Origin: Zavarzinella sp.
Lineage (GTDB): Bacteria > Planctomycetota > Planctomycetia > Gemmatales > Gemmataceae
DNA: 64,000 nt
Assembly (NCBI GenBank): GCA_041399155.1
Contig: JAWKTI010000007.1
Coordinates: forward strand, 124,001-188,000
Direction: 5' to 3'
Shown here: positions 8,158 to 16,698 of the stretch, in pieces
Position numbering within the stretch: position 1 is the stretch's first letter
Layout of the letters: each line of letters opens with the position of its first letter
Notes under the pieces: model-generated
What the model was told of the DNA's origin: nothing
Seen by the model: only the letters and a program-made list of their open reading frames with translations
Database searches by the model: none
Position numbers and translations under genes: made by a program

Positions 8158-8164
8158 ATCCAAC
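8158..8164 (-). other. integron core site (attI or cassette boundary)
   Basis: Minus-strand GTTGGAT fits G^TTRRRY exactly and lies between the 3' end of the intI remnant (8168) and the first cassette gene (8137). This is where attI would be in an inverted integron whose cassettes follow the integrase 3' end. A 7-base match alone is weak; position gives it weight. Confidence 0.4.
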
Positions 8165-8167
8165 TAA

Positions 8168-8340
8168 CTAGTTATTAGCCTGCGTATCATGCACAATAAC
8201 ATGCCGAGTGTTAGTGAGCAATTCAGGCAAACAATCGGCAGGACGTTGAACACCCCGGCCGTTGGCGTTTAACACATGCGTGTATATCATCGTTATCGTC
8301 ACATCGGCATGTCCCAACAATTCTTGCACCGTCCTAATTT
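8168..8340 (-). pseudogene. intI: integron integrase IntI, C-terminal remnant
   Basis: About 57 residues reading EIRTVQELLGHADVTITMIY then THVLNANGRGVQRPAD. This is the box II region of tyrosine recombinases, keeping the catalytic His in LGH and the nucleophile Tyr in MIYTHV. The RTVQELLGHADV...YTHVLN...GRGV wording is characteristic of IntI integrases more than of XerC/D. Everything upstream of FEIRTVQ (N-terminal SAM-like domain, box I Arg, IntI-specific patch) is missing, so it is inactive. Orientation matches the cassette genes, as in inverted integrons. Confidence 0.75.
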
Positions 8341-8368
8341 CAAAGTACAGCATGAAGAACACCATCAT

Positions 8369-8714
8369 TGCAAAGAATTTTAGTCGGTAGATCTAAGGGG
8401 TGCAAGAAAAAAACATACTGCGCTACAGAAGCACATAGTACATGGGCAAAACTGGATTCCCGCCTTCGCGGGAATGACGGTTCTGGCTTGCCAGTTGGTG
8501 GTCTTCCCGCTAACGGACTAATCCATTCGCATGGGCAGTTCCAGACTGAACAACCCTCGTTCATGAAAGAAACTGTTTGTGGTTGAATGTGCCCAGGACT
8601 GCGGGTATGATGAAAAGTCGGTTATCCAAATAAGTACTTGGTACTGAAGTTGCTTCGAATCAACATCCGCTATATTGCATCATCGTGGACTTCTGATTCG
8701 AAAGAGTAAATCGT
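8369..8714. other. intergenic stretch with REP-like hairpin
   Basis: No convincing gene. It contains the palindromic repeat at 8452-8482; the rest shows no recognised feature. Confidence 0.5.
8452..8482. repeat. REP-like palindromic repeat, copy 1
   Basis: Core ATTCCCGCCTTCGCGGGAAT folds into a perfect hairpin with a short loop. The same 31 bp, CTGGATTCCCGCC to GAATGACGGTT, recurs at 30204-30234. This kind of extragenic palindrome is dispersed in many bacterial genomes. Confidence 0.85.
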
Positions 8715-9062
8715 GTGATGAATTCGATACTCGTTATTCACCCTTACAAATCTGAAGGCATGTGGGTATTTGATGATGCCCACGTTGGGCTGGTGCGGGA
8801 ACCATTCGTTGCTGGCGCGGATACAATCATCGACCGGATGGTTGAGGGTATTCCGAACGCTGCCTCTGGAGTGACCATCCTGTTTTCGGCGACCCAGTTT
8901 CCAGGTAGCCAGTACGAGTTCTTATGGCGGCGGGAGGAAATGGGCGGCAACTGGTATTTTGCTCCCAAATTCGATATGGAAGGCTGGCTGTGCCCAGCGC
9001 TGTTCAAGTATTTCGATTCCGCTCCAGAGCGTATCTTCGCTCAGATAAAGCAAAAAAGCTAA
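8715..9062 (+). CDS. DUF6717-type conserved protein
   Basis: 115 residues. Pattern NSILVIHPY, MWVFDDAHVGLVREPFVAGA, LFSATQFPG, GNWYFAPKFDMEGWLCPALF and KYFDSAPERI matches the small family I know as DUF6717, found in planctomycetes and scattered bacteria. Rich in Trp and acidic residues, no signal peptide, likely cytoplasmic. Function unknown. Stand-alone gene. Confidence 0.7.
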   Translation: MMNSILVIHPYKSEGMWVFDDAHVGLVREPFVAGADTIIDRMVEGIPNAASGVTILFSATQFPGSQYEFLWRREEMGGNWYFAPKFDMEGWLCPALFKYFDSAPERIFAQIKQKS

Positions 9063-9160
9063 AACCTGGCTTTTCCTGCCTGCGACGGTATCAATTAAAT
9101 CAAGTAGTTCAGGCTTTCCGTTCTTTCGCTTGGTCATCATGATTAGAGAAGGGGGTTGGC

Positions 9161-9664
9161 GTGCGGAAATCTCTGTTCAGACTTGGCATTGTACTGTTTG
9201 CTTCATTGATTGGTTTTGCGGTTAGAGGTTGCTCGATCTTTTCGTGGCCCGTGACCGTCACCAGTCTTTCCCCTGACGATCAATTTCGTGTCACTGTAGT
9301 TGAGTTGCCGAAGTGGATCGACCGCAACTTCGAGGTACGGTTGGAAAAACTTGGATCACGGCAAGTTCGCACTTTGTTTTATTCGCCAGACGAAGGTGGG
9401 CCAGTCGGATCAGAGCGGGTGGTTTGGTCCGTAGATGGTTCTCGTTTTCTGCTGCTCGGCAGACACTTCTATATCAGCGACAAAGGCAAGCTCGCAGGTG
9501 GTGAGCAGGCGTACTTGATGGTGGATGTGCTGTCGGGACAGGTGTGGTGCAACGCAACACAGCAGCGCCATTATTCGGAGTTTGGCGTCGCAGAACTCCA
9601 GGCCGTCCTTTGGCTGGGGTGGGCACCGCAGGCCGCTTCAGAAGTTTCCCCAGACGAAGACTGA
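9161..9664 (+). CDS. secreted or membrane-anchored hypothetical protein
   Basis: 167 residues from a GTG start with GAAGGGGG upstream. A hydrophobic N-terminus (FRLGIVLFASLIGFAVRGC) acts as signal or anchor; the Cys is not in a good lipobox. The mature part is beta-rich with LSPDDQFRVTVVELP and VVWSVDGSRFLLLGR, reminiscent of a beta-propeller-like strand repeat but too short for a full propeller. No family assigned. Confidence 0.55.
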   Translation: MRKSLFRLGIVLFASLIGFAVRGCSIFSWPVTVTSLSPDDQFRVTVVELPKWIDRNFEVRLEKLGSRQVRTLFYSPDEGGPVGSERVVWSVDGSRFLLLGRHFYISDKGKLAGGEQAYLMVDVLSGQVWCNATQQRHYSEFGVAELQAVLWLGWAPQAASEVSPDED

Positions 9665-9686
9665 CTCAAAATCGGCAATCATTCCA

Positions 9687-10157
9687 TCAACTATTTATCC
9701 CATTCGATGGCTTTTCAGCGGTGTGCAGCGGTTTCACTTCTCCATGAATGGTGGGCAGGGCCAGAATGGTAAGGATGCCGATTCCAGCCAACACTCCAAT
9801 GCCAATCTTACCCACGGTGGGGAGGGTTGTCAGGGCGATACTGCAACTCACCACAATAACTGTGGTGGTTATCGCGACGATTTTTACCGGTTTCCGTATC
9901 CCCCGGTGGGAGTGCCAGTCCCGCAGCAGTTTGCCAAATACTGGCGAACGCAGCAGCCAACGGTGGAGTTTTGGCGAAGATCGCACGAAGCAAAAACTTG
10001 CCAGCAATAAAAAAGGGGTGGTGGGTACGCCAGGCAGAAGCACGCCGATGTAGGCACAGCCCACGAAGAGGCACCCAAACAGGATAAGAATCAACCGTTT
10101 CCAGAGCACCAGTGGTGCCACAGAAGAATCGAGCCGATTTGGCGGAAGTTCTTGCAA
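9687..10157 (-). CDS. DUF454 (YbaN-type) inner-membrane protein
   Basis: 156 residues. The conserved YbaN block is present: GCAYIGVLLPGVPTTPFLLL, then ASFCFVRSSPKLHRWLL and an RDWHSHRGI segment, followed by two more hydrophobic spans. Function of the family is not established. It follows the esterase on the same strand by 14 bp, so probably one operon. The start is uncertain (TTG at 10157 or an internal GTG). Confidence 0.8.
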   Translation of the reverse strand: MQELPPNRLDSSVAPLVLWKRLILILFGCLFVGCAYIGVLLPGVPTTPFLLLASFCFVRSSPKLHRWLLRSPVFGKLLRDWHSHRGIRKPVKIVAITTTVIVVSCSIALTTLPTVGKIGIGVLAGIGILTILALPTIHGEVKPLHTAEKPSNGINS

Positions 10158-10171
10158 GGGAAGAGGTTACA

Positions 10172-11245
10172 TTACTTAGGTGCGTATTTCTGCAACAGGG
10201 GGCTGGCCCAGTCGGCCAATGGGTCCAACATGCGAATGGCTGTATCGCGGTTATGCTTTCCATTCGGAACCATAATCACTTTCATATCTATTTGATGATC
10301 GTTTTTGGCAATGTGTTGAAAAGCAAGTGTCTGGGCATCAAAGTTCAGTTCATCGCACTCCCCAAAACCTGCAAACATTTGCTGTTCACCAGGTTTGACA
10401 CCGTATAGCTTCAGCATTTCAGCGGGATTATCAGTGGCAATTTTCGCAATCACGTCGCGATCCTCACCAAACACAGGGGCAATCACTCGTCGCTGGCGTA
10501 TCGTCAGAATGGTGCTGTCCAGACGCCCAATCGGTGCCAGTGGGCGATACGTGTCGTTAATTCCCAGGTTGTAAGGGTCAAAGTTTGTATCGGTATTGCC
10601 CTGACAGTCGGCATAACGCAGGTGCAGTGGGGACATAATGCCGATCAGCATCCCTATATCGTTGCGGTATTTAATGCCCAGGTTGTACGCACCGAAACCT
10701 CCCATCGACACACCGGCAAAAACGTGGGCCTCTTTATTCGGTTGCAGGCTGTAATTCGCAAAAACGAACGCCCACACATCCTTCATGATAAAATCTTCAT
10801 ATTTCCCGAGGCGAGAGTTCAGATAGAGGGTGCCCGCATCCAGAAAGGATGCCCGGCCACGGGAACTGCCATCGGGACAGGCGATGACGCACTTCGGCAG
10901 TTTGCCATCGTTCATTGCTTTGTCGAAGTGGTGCACCACTTCCAGGAAATCTTTTTCGTCCTGAGCAAAGCCATGGAACCAGAATACCACGGGATATTTG
11001 TTTTTGGGGTCGTAGCCAACTGGTTTGTAGACATAGAGGTCGCGTTTTTCGCCTAAAGCATTACTGCATATGCGGTTATCGCGGCCATGGTTCGCAGTGT
11101 AGTCGTCGATTTGCCCTTTCAGCACGTGCTGATTCAGGTAATCAAGATCGAGGGGTGCAGGATTGGCATTCAGAAAATTCTTCGCCCACGTGCAGCCAAC
11201 TCCAAAAGTTAAAACCACCAAAGTAAGTGCTGCGCGCAAAACCAT
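10172..11245 (-). CDS. secreted esterase, alpha/beta-hydrolase fold (Esterase D type)
   Basis: Start chosen at the ATG at 11245, which has GAGGAG about 9 bases upstream; the frame extends 23 codons further without a better signal. 357 residues. N-terminal signal (ALTLVVLTFGVGCTWA), then YPVVFWFHGFAQDEKD (oxyanion region), the nucleophile elbow GVSMGGFGAYN and a C-terminal His in PNGKHN. This matches PF00756 esterases, which include feruloyl and acetyl xylan esterases. Substrate cannot be told. Likely co-transcribed with the DUF454 gene. Confidence 0.8.
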   Translation of the reverse strand: MVLRAALTLVVLTFGVGCTWAKNFLNANPAPLDLDYLNQHVLKGQIDDYTANHGRDNRICSNALGEKRDLYVYKPVGYDPKNKYPVVFWFHGFAQDEKDFLEVVHHFDKAMNDGKLPKCVIACPDGSSRGRASFLDAGTLYLNSRLGKYEDFIMKDVWAFVFANYSLQPNKEAHVFAGVSMGGFGAYNLGIKYRNDIGMLIGIMSPLHLRYADCQGNTDTNFDPYNLGINDTYRPLAPIGRLDSTILTIRQRRVIAPVFGEDRDVIAKIATDNPAEMLKLYGVKPGEQQMFAGFGECDELNFDAQTLAFQHIAKNDHQIDMKVIMVPNGKHNRDTAIRMLDPLADWASPLLQKYAPK

Positions 11246-11630
11246 GACGAGGAATCTCCTCAGTAAACACGAATCGAATAAAACATGATGTAAGTTTATC
11301 ATTTCGGCTGACACTGAAAACGCCTAGATGCTGGTTCGCAAAAGTTTTCCTGTGGAACAAGAATCCCACCCATTTAATTCATACAGCCACGATCAACCCT
11401 GTAACTGTTTCCGCAAGCAGATATATATTGGATATCGAATATGCTTTAGCAGATATATAATTCATAAGTTATTCAATCTGGCCTAATAAGCATTTCTGGC
11501 ACAATCGCTACAGGCGTTACCTCACTTCTCCCTTTTTGCCACAATCGGCATCTTCCGGTTATTGCGCATTTTCCAATTCTTCGATACTTACCCAGGTTGC
11601 CTGCCGCCCGCAGGAACGTGGGGTCTTGTC

Positions 11631-12347
11631 ATGCGATTTTTCACCAGTTTTGGAATCATCGGTGCGGTGTTGCTTGCTGGATGTCATGCACTAACGCCAA
11701 TGCATCTGCGGGAAATTCGCTTTCAGAACGAAGAAGAAACGGAAATGGCCGCGGAATCCAGTTCTGTACGCTCGCTGGATGCCGCTATCGATGCCATTTC
11801 TACTGGTAACGATCAGGCGGCAATCACCCACTTGGAAGAGTATCTGCAATTGAAGCCAGACCAGATACAGTTTCGTAAACTCTTAATTGGCTGTTACTTA
11901 CGAACCAATAACGACCAGCAGACGTTTCGCCATTACGAATTTCTCCTCGCTGATCTACAGTCGAAAGAAGATACCCTGGCCGACCGGATTGCTCTGCACA
12001 CCAGTGCGATGGAACTGGCAATTTCGCTGGAACAGTCCCACGCCGAAGAGTTTCACCGTGGGCTGGGGTTTTATTGCATCTCCCAGCGATTGAGGCAGGT
12101 CGATTCGGAGAACGAAGAAGCGGAAGCTCTTCTGTTCAAAGCACTTACGGCATTAAAAGGCGTTTCTGAAGGCACCCACCCATATCGTGCACGTGCCTGG
12201 TGGTACACCTATTTGATTTACGAAATGCTGGAACAACCAATGCCTGCACGTGATGCGTATCGGAAAGCGAGAGAATTCGAACCGTTCTCTCCATTGACGC
12301 CCACAGAAACAGTGGAGATGCGCTTAAGAGAAGAAATTGTGCAGTAA
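11631..12347 (+). CDS. TPR-like lipoprotein
   Basis: 238 residues from the ATG that starts a lipoprotein signal: MRFFTSFGIIGAVLLAGC, lipobox LAGC. The frame extends 23 codons upstream but without a signal sequence. The mature part has TPR-like helical pairs (DAAIDAISTGNDQAAITHLE, RHYEFLLADLQSKEDTLADR, MLEQPMPARDAYRKAREFEP). Probably anchored to a membrane and a scaffold for protein interaction. No operon partner. Confidence 0.7.
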   Translation: MRFFTSFGIIGAVLLAGCHALTPMHLREIRFQNEEETEMAAESSSVRSLDAAIDAISTGNDQAAITHLEEYLQLKPDQIQFRKLLIGCYLRTNNDQQTFRHYEFLLADLQSKEDTLADRIALHTSAMELAISLEQSHAEEFHRGLGFYCISQRLRQVDSENEEAEALLFKALTALKGVSEGTHPYRARAWWYTYLIYEMLEQPMPARDAYRKAREFEPFSPLTPTETVEMRLREEIVQ

Positions 12348-12377
12348 CATTCAATTCATGAATAAGCCTTAATCAAA

Positions 12378-13124
12378 TTACTTTTTCGCTGGCTCATAAA
12401 TGAAAGACTTATCATCTGTGGGCACCACCCAGACGTTGCGGAATTTGACCGGATTGTTGTGGTCCTGAAGAAAGACTGGCCCGGTCATGGTTTTCTTTTG
12501 CTGAGCCCAAATTGTCTGCAGATAAGGCGTTGTGCCATAGCGAAATGGGTGAAAAGTCGACTTCGGCTCCGCAAAGCTGGCATTTTCCTGCACCTTCTTG
12601 CCGTTGTACCAGACAGTCATGGTTCCTTTTTCGATAATCTTTTCATTTTCATCCCGCCGTGGGGCCCGGTAGCGAATATCAAACACCTGCCACTCGCCTG
12701 GTTTGCGGCACGCATTCACAGAAGGTGGGGAGAAGCCATAAACAGCACCGGCATCGTCCTGGGTTACCTTTTCTTTCCCGAACGAGTTGAAAATCTGCAC
12801 TTCGTAGTTTCCATGCACATAGACACCACTGTTCCCGGGGCCTTTTTCTGGCAGCATAAACTCCACATGGATGTCGGCGTCGCGAAAATGCAGCTTGGAG
12901 ACGATATGGTTCTTGTTCCCTTTTGCCTGCGTGGATACCAGCGTGCCATCCTGGACCGGCCAGTTGATTTTTTCCCCACTCATGCTGAGGAAAGAATGAT
13001 TGCCCTTGGTATCCAGCAAAACAATGGCATTGGCGGGCGGCTTTGCCGGCAACATGCTCTGATCGGGCTGAAAATCGCCATCAGCCACAAAAAAGAAACA
13101 GGACAGAATCGATACAGGGATCAT
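12378..13124 (-). CDS. secreted DUF1080 protein (3-keto-disaccharide hydrolase-like, concanavalin fold)
   Basis: Start at the ATG at 13124 (GAGG upstream), giving 248 residues with a signal peptide MIPVSILSCFFFVADG. Conserved DUF1080 features: KLHFRDADIHVEFMLPEKGP, GNSGVYVHGNYEVQIFNSFG, PGEWQVFDIRYRAPR, GTMTVWYNGKKVQ and a final PVKFRNVWVVP. The family is strongly expanded in planctomycetes and is linked to glycan breakdown. Substrate unknown. Confidence 0.85.
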   Translation of the reverse strand: MIPVSILSCFFFVADGDFQPDQSMLPAKPPANAIVLLDTKGNHSFLSMSGEKINWPVQDGTLVSTQAKGNKNHIVSKLHFRDADIHVEFMLPEKGPGNSGVYVHGNYEVQIFNSFGKEKVTQDDAGAVYGFSPPSVNACRKPGEWQVFDIRYRAPRRDENEKIIEKGTMTVWYNGKKVQENASFAEPKSTFHPFRYGTTPYLQTIWAQQKKTMTGPVFLQDHNNPVKFRNVWVVPTDDKSFIYEPAKK

Positions 13125-13311
13125 TCGCAACCTCGTCAGATACCATCTCAGGTGGGTAATGTTCACAATATAAACCTGACGAACCGACAATGCAAAAGAA
13201 ACTTTGGCGATTACCTGACATATCAACTAATTGCCCCACGGAAAAGGAGGCTGAAAGCACTGAAATTAAAGGAATCTTCGTGAAATGCACCGCGAATTCG
13301 CAAATCTGAAC

Positions 13312-13357
13312 GAAAAAAATACTGCTGATCAATCTGAAACAGAGAGATCAGCAGCAT
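13312..13357 (-). terminator. rho-independent terminator of fusA
   Basis: On the minus strand ATGCTGCTGATC pairs with GATCAGCAGTAT around a 15-base loop and is followed at once by seven T. It sits 40 bp after the fusA stop and points the right way. Confidence 0.8.
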
Positions 13358-13396
13358 TTCTATGTTGTCATCAAATATGAATAACCGATGGTGCGG

Positions 13397-15511
13397 TTAT
13401 TTTTTGTCCGTCTTCGGAATGTCCGCCAGTTCAATCGGTACTTCAGCGTAGTGGCTGAATTCCATCGAGAAGCTGGCTGTACCACCGGTGGCACCACGCA
13501 GGTCGCTGGTATAACCAAAGACGCTGGCCAGTGGCACCTTGGCACGGATCATCCCGCGGCCTTTGTCGCTGGAGATTTCTTCAATAATCCCACGACGTCG
13601 GCTGATGTCGCCCGTAATGGCCCCCTGGTGGGTTTCCGGGCTGACCACCACGACGGTCATAATCGGTTCCAGCAGCTTAATACCGGCAATTTCCTGTACT
13701 TCACGGAAACTTTCTTTGGCAGCCAGGTAGAACGCATCCTGCGATGAGTCCACCGGGTGGGTCTTGCCGTCGAACAGTTCTGCCGACAAATCCACAAACT
13801 GGAACGGATATTTCTGTCCTTTCCGTGTGGTTTCGCGGTAGCCTTTTTCTACAGATGGAATGAATTCTTTTGGAACCACCCCACCGAAGATCGTTTCTTC
13901 GAAGTAGATGTTGTTGGGATCTGGCTTATCGCCTTCTTCCACAGCTCTCTTCTGCCAGGCAACAATTTCATCGCCAGTTAATGGCTTGTAGCGCATGTGA
14001 ATCACAGCGAACTTACCACTACCACCCGTCTGCTTAATGTAGCGGGTCTGGTATTCAATTGGCTTGGCCAGAGTCTGGCGATAGGCCACCCGTGGCTTAC
14101 CTGTGGTTACTTTTACCCCAGGGAAGCGGTGCAGCTTATCTACAGAAACTTCCAGGTGCAATTCACCCATCCCCGAAAGGATCAGGTCCTTGGTCTCTTC
14201 ATCCGTGTGGAACCGCAGCGTCGGGTCATCCCGTGTCAGACGGTTGATTGCCTGACCCAGTTTGTCCGAATCGGTGCTCTTATCGGGATAGATTGCCACC
14301 GAAATCACCGGTTTCGGGAAGGTAATCGATTCCAGAGCAACCGGATTCTTCTCATCGCACAGTGTGTGACCAGTGTAGGTCTCTTTCAAGCCCAGCACTG
14401 CCACAATGGTACCAGGATACGCTTCTGCCAGTTCCTGACGAGTGTTACCCATCATCCGATACAGACGAGCAATCCGTTCCGTTTTCCGAACCGTGGTGTT
14501 CAGCACAGCATCGCCCTGACGCAGTGTGCCAGAGTAAACCCGCACGTACACCAGGTCGCCAGAAGGTTCTGCCACAGTTTTGAATGCCAAACCAGCGAAT
14601 TTTTCACTGGGATCAGGCTTCAAGATCGTCTTTTCGTTGGTCTTGGTGTTAACGCTTTCAATCGTCCCACGGTCCAGTGGGCTGGGTAAAAAGCTTACCA
14701 CCGCATCCAGCAAAGTCTGCACCCCATGGAAGTTCTTGGAAGAACCACAGTAGATGGGGGTAAATTTCCCTTCCAGGGTGCCTTTCCGTAAAGCAGAGAT
14801 CAGCTTGGCTTTCGGAATTTCCTGACCTTCCAGGAGCATTCCCATCAGTTCATCGTCGGCCAGCGAAGCTGCTTCCAGCAGTGCTTCACGGGCAGCAGTC
14901 GCCTGATCCAGCATTTCTTCCGGAATGTCTACCAGTTCGTACTTCTGGTTCGTCTTGTCGGTTTTGTCCCGCAGGATGAATTTGAAGTCAATCAGGTCGA
15001 TCACGCCTTTGAAGTCGTTCGAAGCACCCCAGGGGATCGCACAAATTGCAGGAGTTACCTTCAATTTTTCGACCATCTGGCCAACACAATCCTTGAAATC
15101 TGCACCAAGGCGGTCCATTTTGTTCACGTAGGCAATCCGTGGGACGCCGTACTTGTTCGATTGGAACCAGACGGTTTCCGATTGCACTTCCACGCCACCC
15201 ACCGCGCAGAACACACCCACCGCACCGTCGAGGACACGCAGCGAGCGTTCCACTTCAGCGGTGAAGTCCACGTGGCCGGGGGTATCAATAATATTGATGG
15301 TGGTGTCGCCCCAGTCGATGGAAACGGCAGCACTGTTGATGGTGATCCCTTTTTGCCGTTCGAGTGGGTCGAAGTCGGTGGTGGTATCACCATCGTCCAC
15401 GTCACCCACTTTGTGTTTGGTACCACTGTAGTAAAGAATCCGCTCAGTGGTCGTGGTTTTCCCTGCGTCTACGTGAGCAATAATCCCGATGTTTCTGACT
15501 TTCTCAAGCAT
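13397..15511 (-). CDS. fusA: translation elongation factor G
   Basis: 704 residues from ATG at 15511 (MLEKVRNIGIIAHVDAGKTT); the frame extends 58 codons upstream without homology. G1 AHVDAGKTTTTER, switch region GITINSAAV, G3 DTPGHVDF and G4 NKMDR are all present, then domain II, domain IV and the C-terminal GYTSDLRGATGGTASFSMEF. It catalyses ribosome translocation with GTP hydrolysis. Stand-alone gene with a strong terminator, not in a str operon. Planctomycetes often carry several EF-G paralogues, so this may not be the only one. Confidence 0.95.
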   Translation of the reverse strand: MLEKVRNIGIIAHVDAGKTTTTERILYYSGTKHKVGDVDDGDTTTDFDPLERQKGITINSAAVSIDWGDTTINIIDTPGHVDFTAEVERSLRVLDGAVGVFCAVGGVEVQSETVWFQSNKYGVPRIAYVNKMDRLGADFKDCVGQMVEKLKVTPAICAIPWGASNDFKGVIDLIDFKFILRDKTDKTNQKYELVDIPEEMLDQATAAREALLEAASLADDELMGMLLEGQEIPKAKLISALRKGTLEGKFTPIYCGSSKNFHGVQTLLDAVVSFLPSPLDRGTIESVNTKTNEKTILKPDPSEKFAGLAFKTVAEPSGDLVYVRVYSGTLRQGDAVLNTTVRKTERIARLYRMMGNTRQELAEAYPGTIVAVLGLKETYTGHTLCDEKNPVALESITFPKPVISVAIYPDKSTDSDKLGQAINRLTRDDPTLRFHTDEETKDLILSGMGELHLEVSVDKLHRFPGVKVTTGKPRVAYRQTLAKPIEYQTRYIKQTGGSGKFAVIHMRYKPLTGDEIVAWQKRAVEEGDKPDPNNIYFEETIFGGVVPKEFIPSVEKGYRETTRKGQKYPFQFVDLSAELFDGKTHPVDSSQDAFYLAAKESFREVQEIAGIKLLEPIMTVVVVSPETHQGAITGDISRRRGIIEEISSDKGRGMIRAKVPLASVFGYTSDLRGATGGTASFSMEFSHYAEVPIELADIPKTDKK

Positions 15512-15960
15512 GAAAAGACGGCCGGAAGATGGCCTGCCGGCTCCTGGTAAGGACAATAAAGCGCTCGACCGACACCCCGCGTGTCGGCCCATGGTCTGGA
15601 AGTGAATCCAGCAAACGCTTATGATATTTACTTTGGCACTTTCGTCGCGGGTGGGCAGTAACAAAGACCACCCATCATCAAACATTCATTTAATCATACA
15701 AAAAACTGGGTGGGTTGCCATCGAAGCAACTCACCAAATGTTCGAAATGGTGCGACAAAAATGTGCCCACCTGATAGACGACGCTGGTGCCAAATGGGTT
15801 CAATCCCAGCCACAAAGTGGTGGGTCCGAATGCAAAAATGGAGCAAAATTCCCAAAAATGAGAAAGTGAAGATTTGATGAGGAAAAAATAAGGTGTCCGC
15901 GCGAGCTGCCCAACCGCATTATGATGATGCCAGTGTCATCACAGTAAGGAACCACCTGCA
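15512..15960. other. divergent intergenic region between fusA and a sigma factor
   Basis: 450 bp without a gene. It must hold the promoters of fusA (left) and the sigma-kinase pair (right). A hairpin-like CGACCGACACCCCGCGTGTCG lies in the fusA leader at about 15567-15587. AAGGAACC precedes the sigma ATG. No clear -35/-10 pair could be fixed. Confidence 0.4.
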
Positions 15961-16698
15961 ATGAATAGTTCCATAATCCACAGCCGCACCCTGTGGCAAC
16001 GAATGTACGAACAACCCGACAATAACCAGATCTGGACTCGATTTCATCAGCACTACAGCGAACGGATTTACAATTGGGCGAAAAGGATCCTCCGCAGTGA
16101 CGAATTAGCCGATATGGTGACGCTGGATGTCTTCCAGCACCTGCACAAAATCATTACTGATCCAGAACGGAAGCGGGTGGAGGCAATCAATGGCACCTGC
16201 GCTGGTTTTATCCACGGTGCGGTGAAATTTGTCTGCAACAGTTACCTGCGGAAAGAAAATAGGGAGCGGGCCAAACTGCGGGAACTGGCCCACGTGCTTG
16301 CGAACGATGAAAGCACCATGCGTCTGGAGCAGAGTATCCAGGAAGCCGAGGTGGAAGAGCAGAAAATCTTTGTGCTGGAACACTTTGCGGAATTGAGCGA
16401 TTTGTACAAACTGGCCGTGTTGCGCTACAAAGCCAGCCAGGCTACCCTGAAGGAACAAGGGCAATCGTGGGAGATTTTCCTGGCGGCGTACTCCCGCGAC
16501 CCCGAGCATGGCATGGGCAAGTTACTGGATGCTCAATTTAAGATTGAAACTCGTGGTTATGCGCTCAAAGCAGCGAACCGTGTGGCGAAGTCGCTGTTCA
16601 AATTGATGCAATTGCCTTCAGAAACAGATGCGGAATGGAATCAGTCGGAAACAATCCTGCGGGAACTGGTGAAAAAAAATGGTGACCCATCCAAGTAA
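15961..16698 (+). CDS. ECF-like RNA polymerase sigma factor coupled to a kinase
   Basis: 245 residues. Region 2-like helices: WTRFHQHYSERIYNWAKRIL then ELADMVTLDVFQHLHKI, the pattern of sigma-70 region 2. Region 4 is poorly conserved. Its last 20 bp overlap the start of the next gene (16679), so translation is coupled. In planctomycetes such sigma factors lie beside Ser/Thr kinases carrying an anti-sigma-type zinc finger. The kinase product is therefore the likely regulator. Confidence 0.75.
   Translation: MNSSIIHSRTLWQRMYEQPDNNQIWTRFHQHYSERIYNWAKRILRSDELADMVTLDVFQHLHKIITDPERKRVEAINGTCAGFIHGAVKFVCNSYLRKENRERAKLRELAHVLANDESTMRLEQSIQEAEVEEQKIFVLEHFAELSDLYKLAVLRYKASQATLKEQGQSWEIFLAAYSRDPEHGMGKLLDAQFKIETRGYALKAANRVAKSLFKLMQLPSETDAEWNQSETILRELVKKNGDPSK

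Noticed and set aside
8168..8368. Full 66-codon frame as an intact small recombinase
   Set aside because: The first codons do not match IntI; homology starts at FEIRTVQ and only the last catalytic residues are present, so it is a remnant.
15560..15600. Hairpin in the fusA leader considered as a riboswitch
   Set aside because: Single short stem, no conserved core of any riboswitch class known to me.
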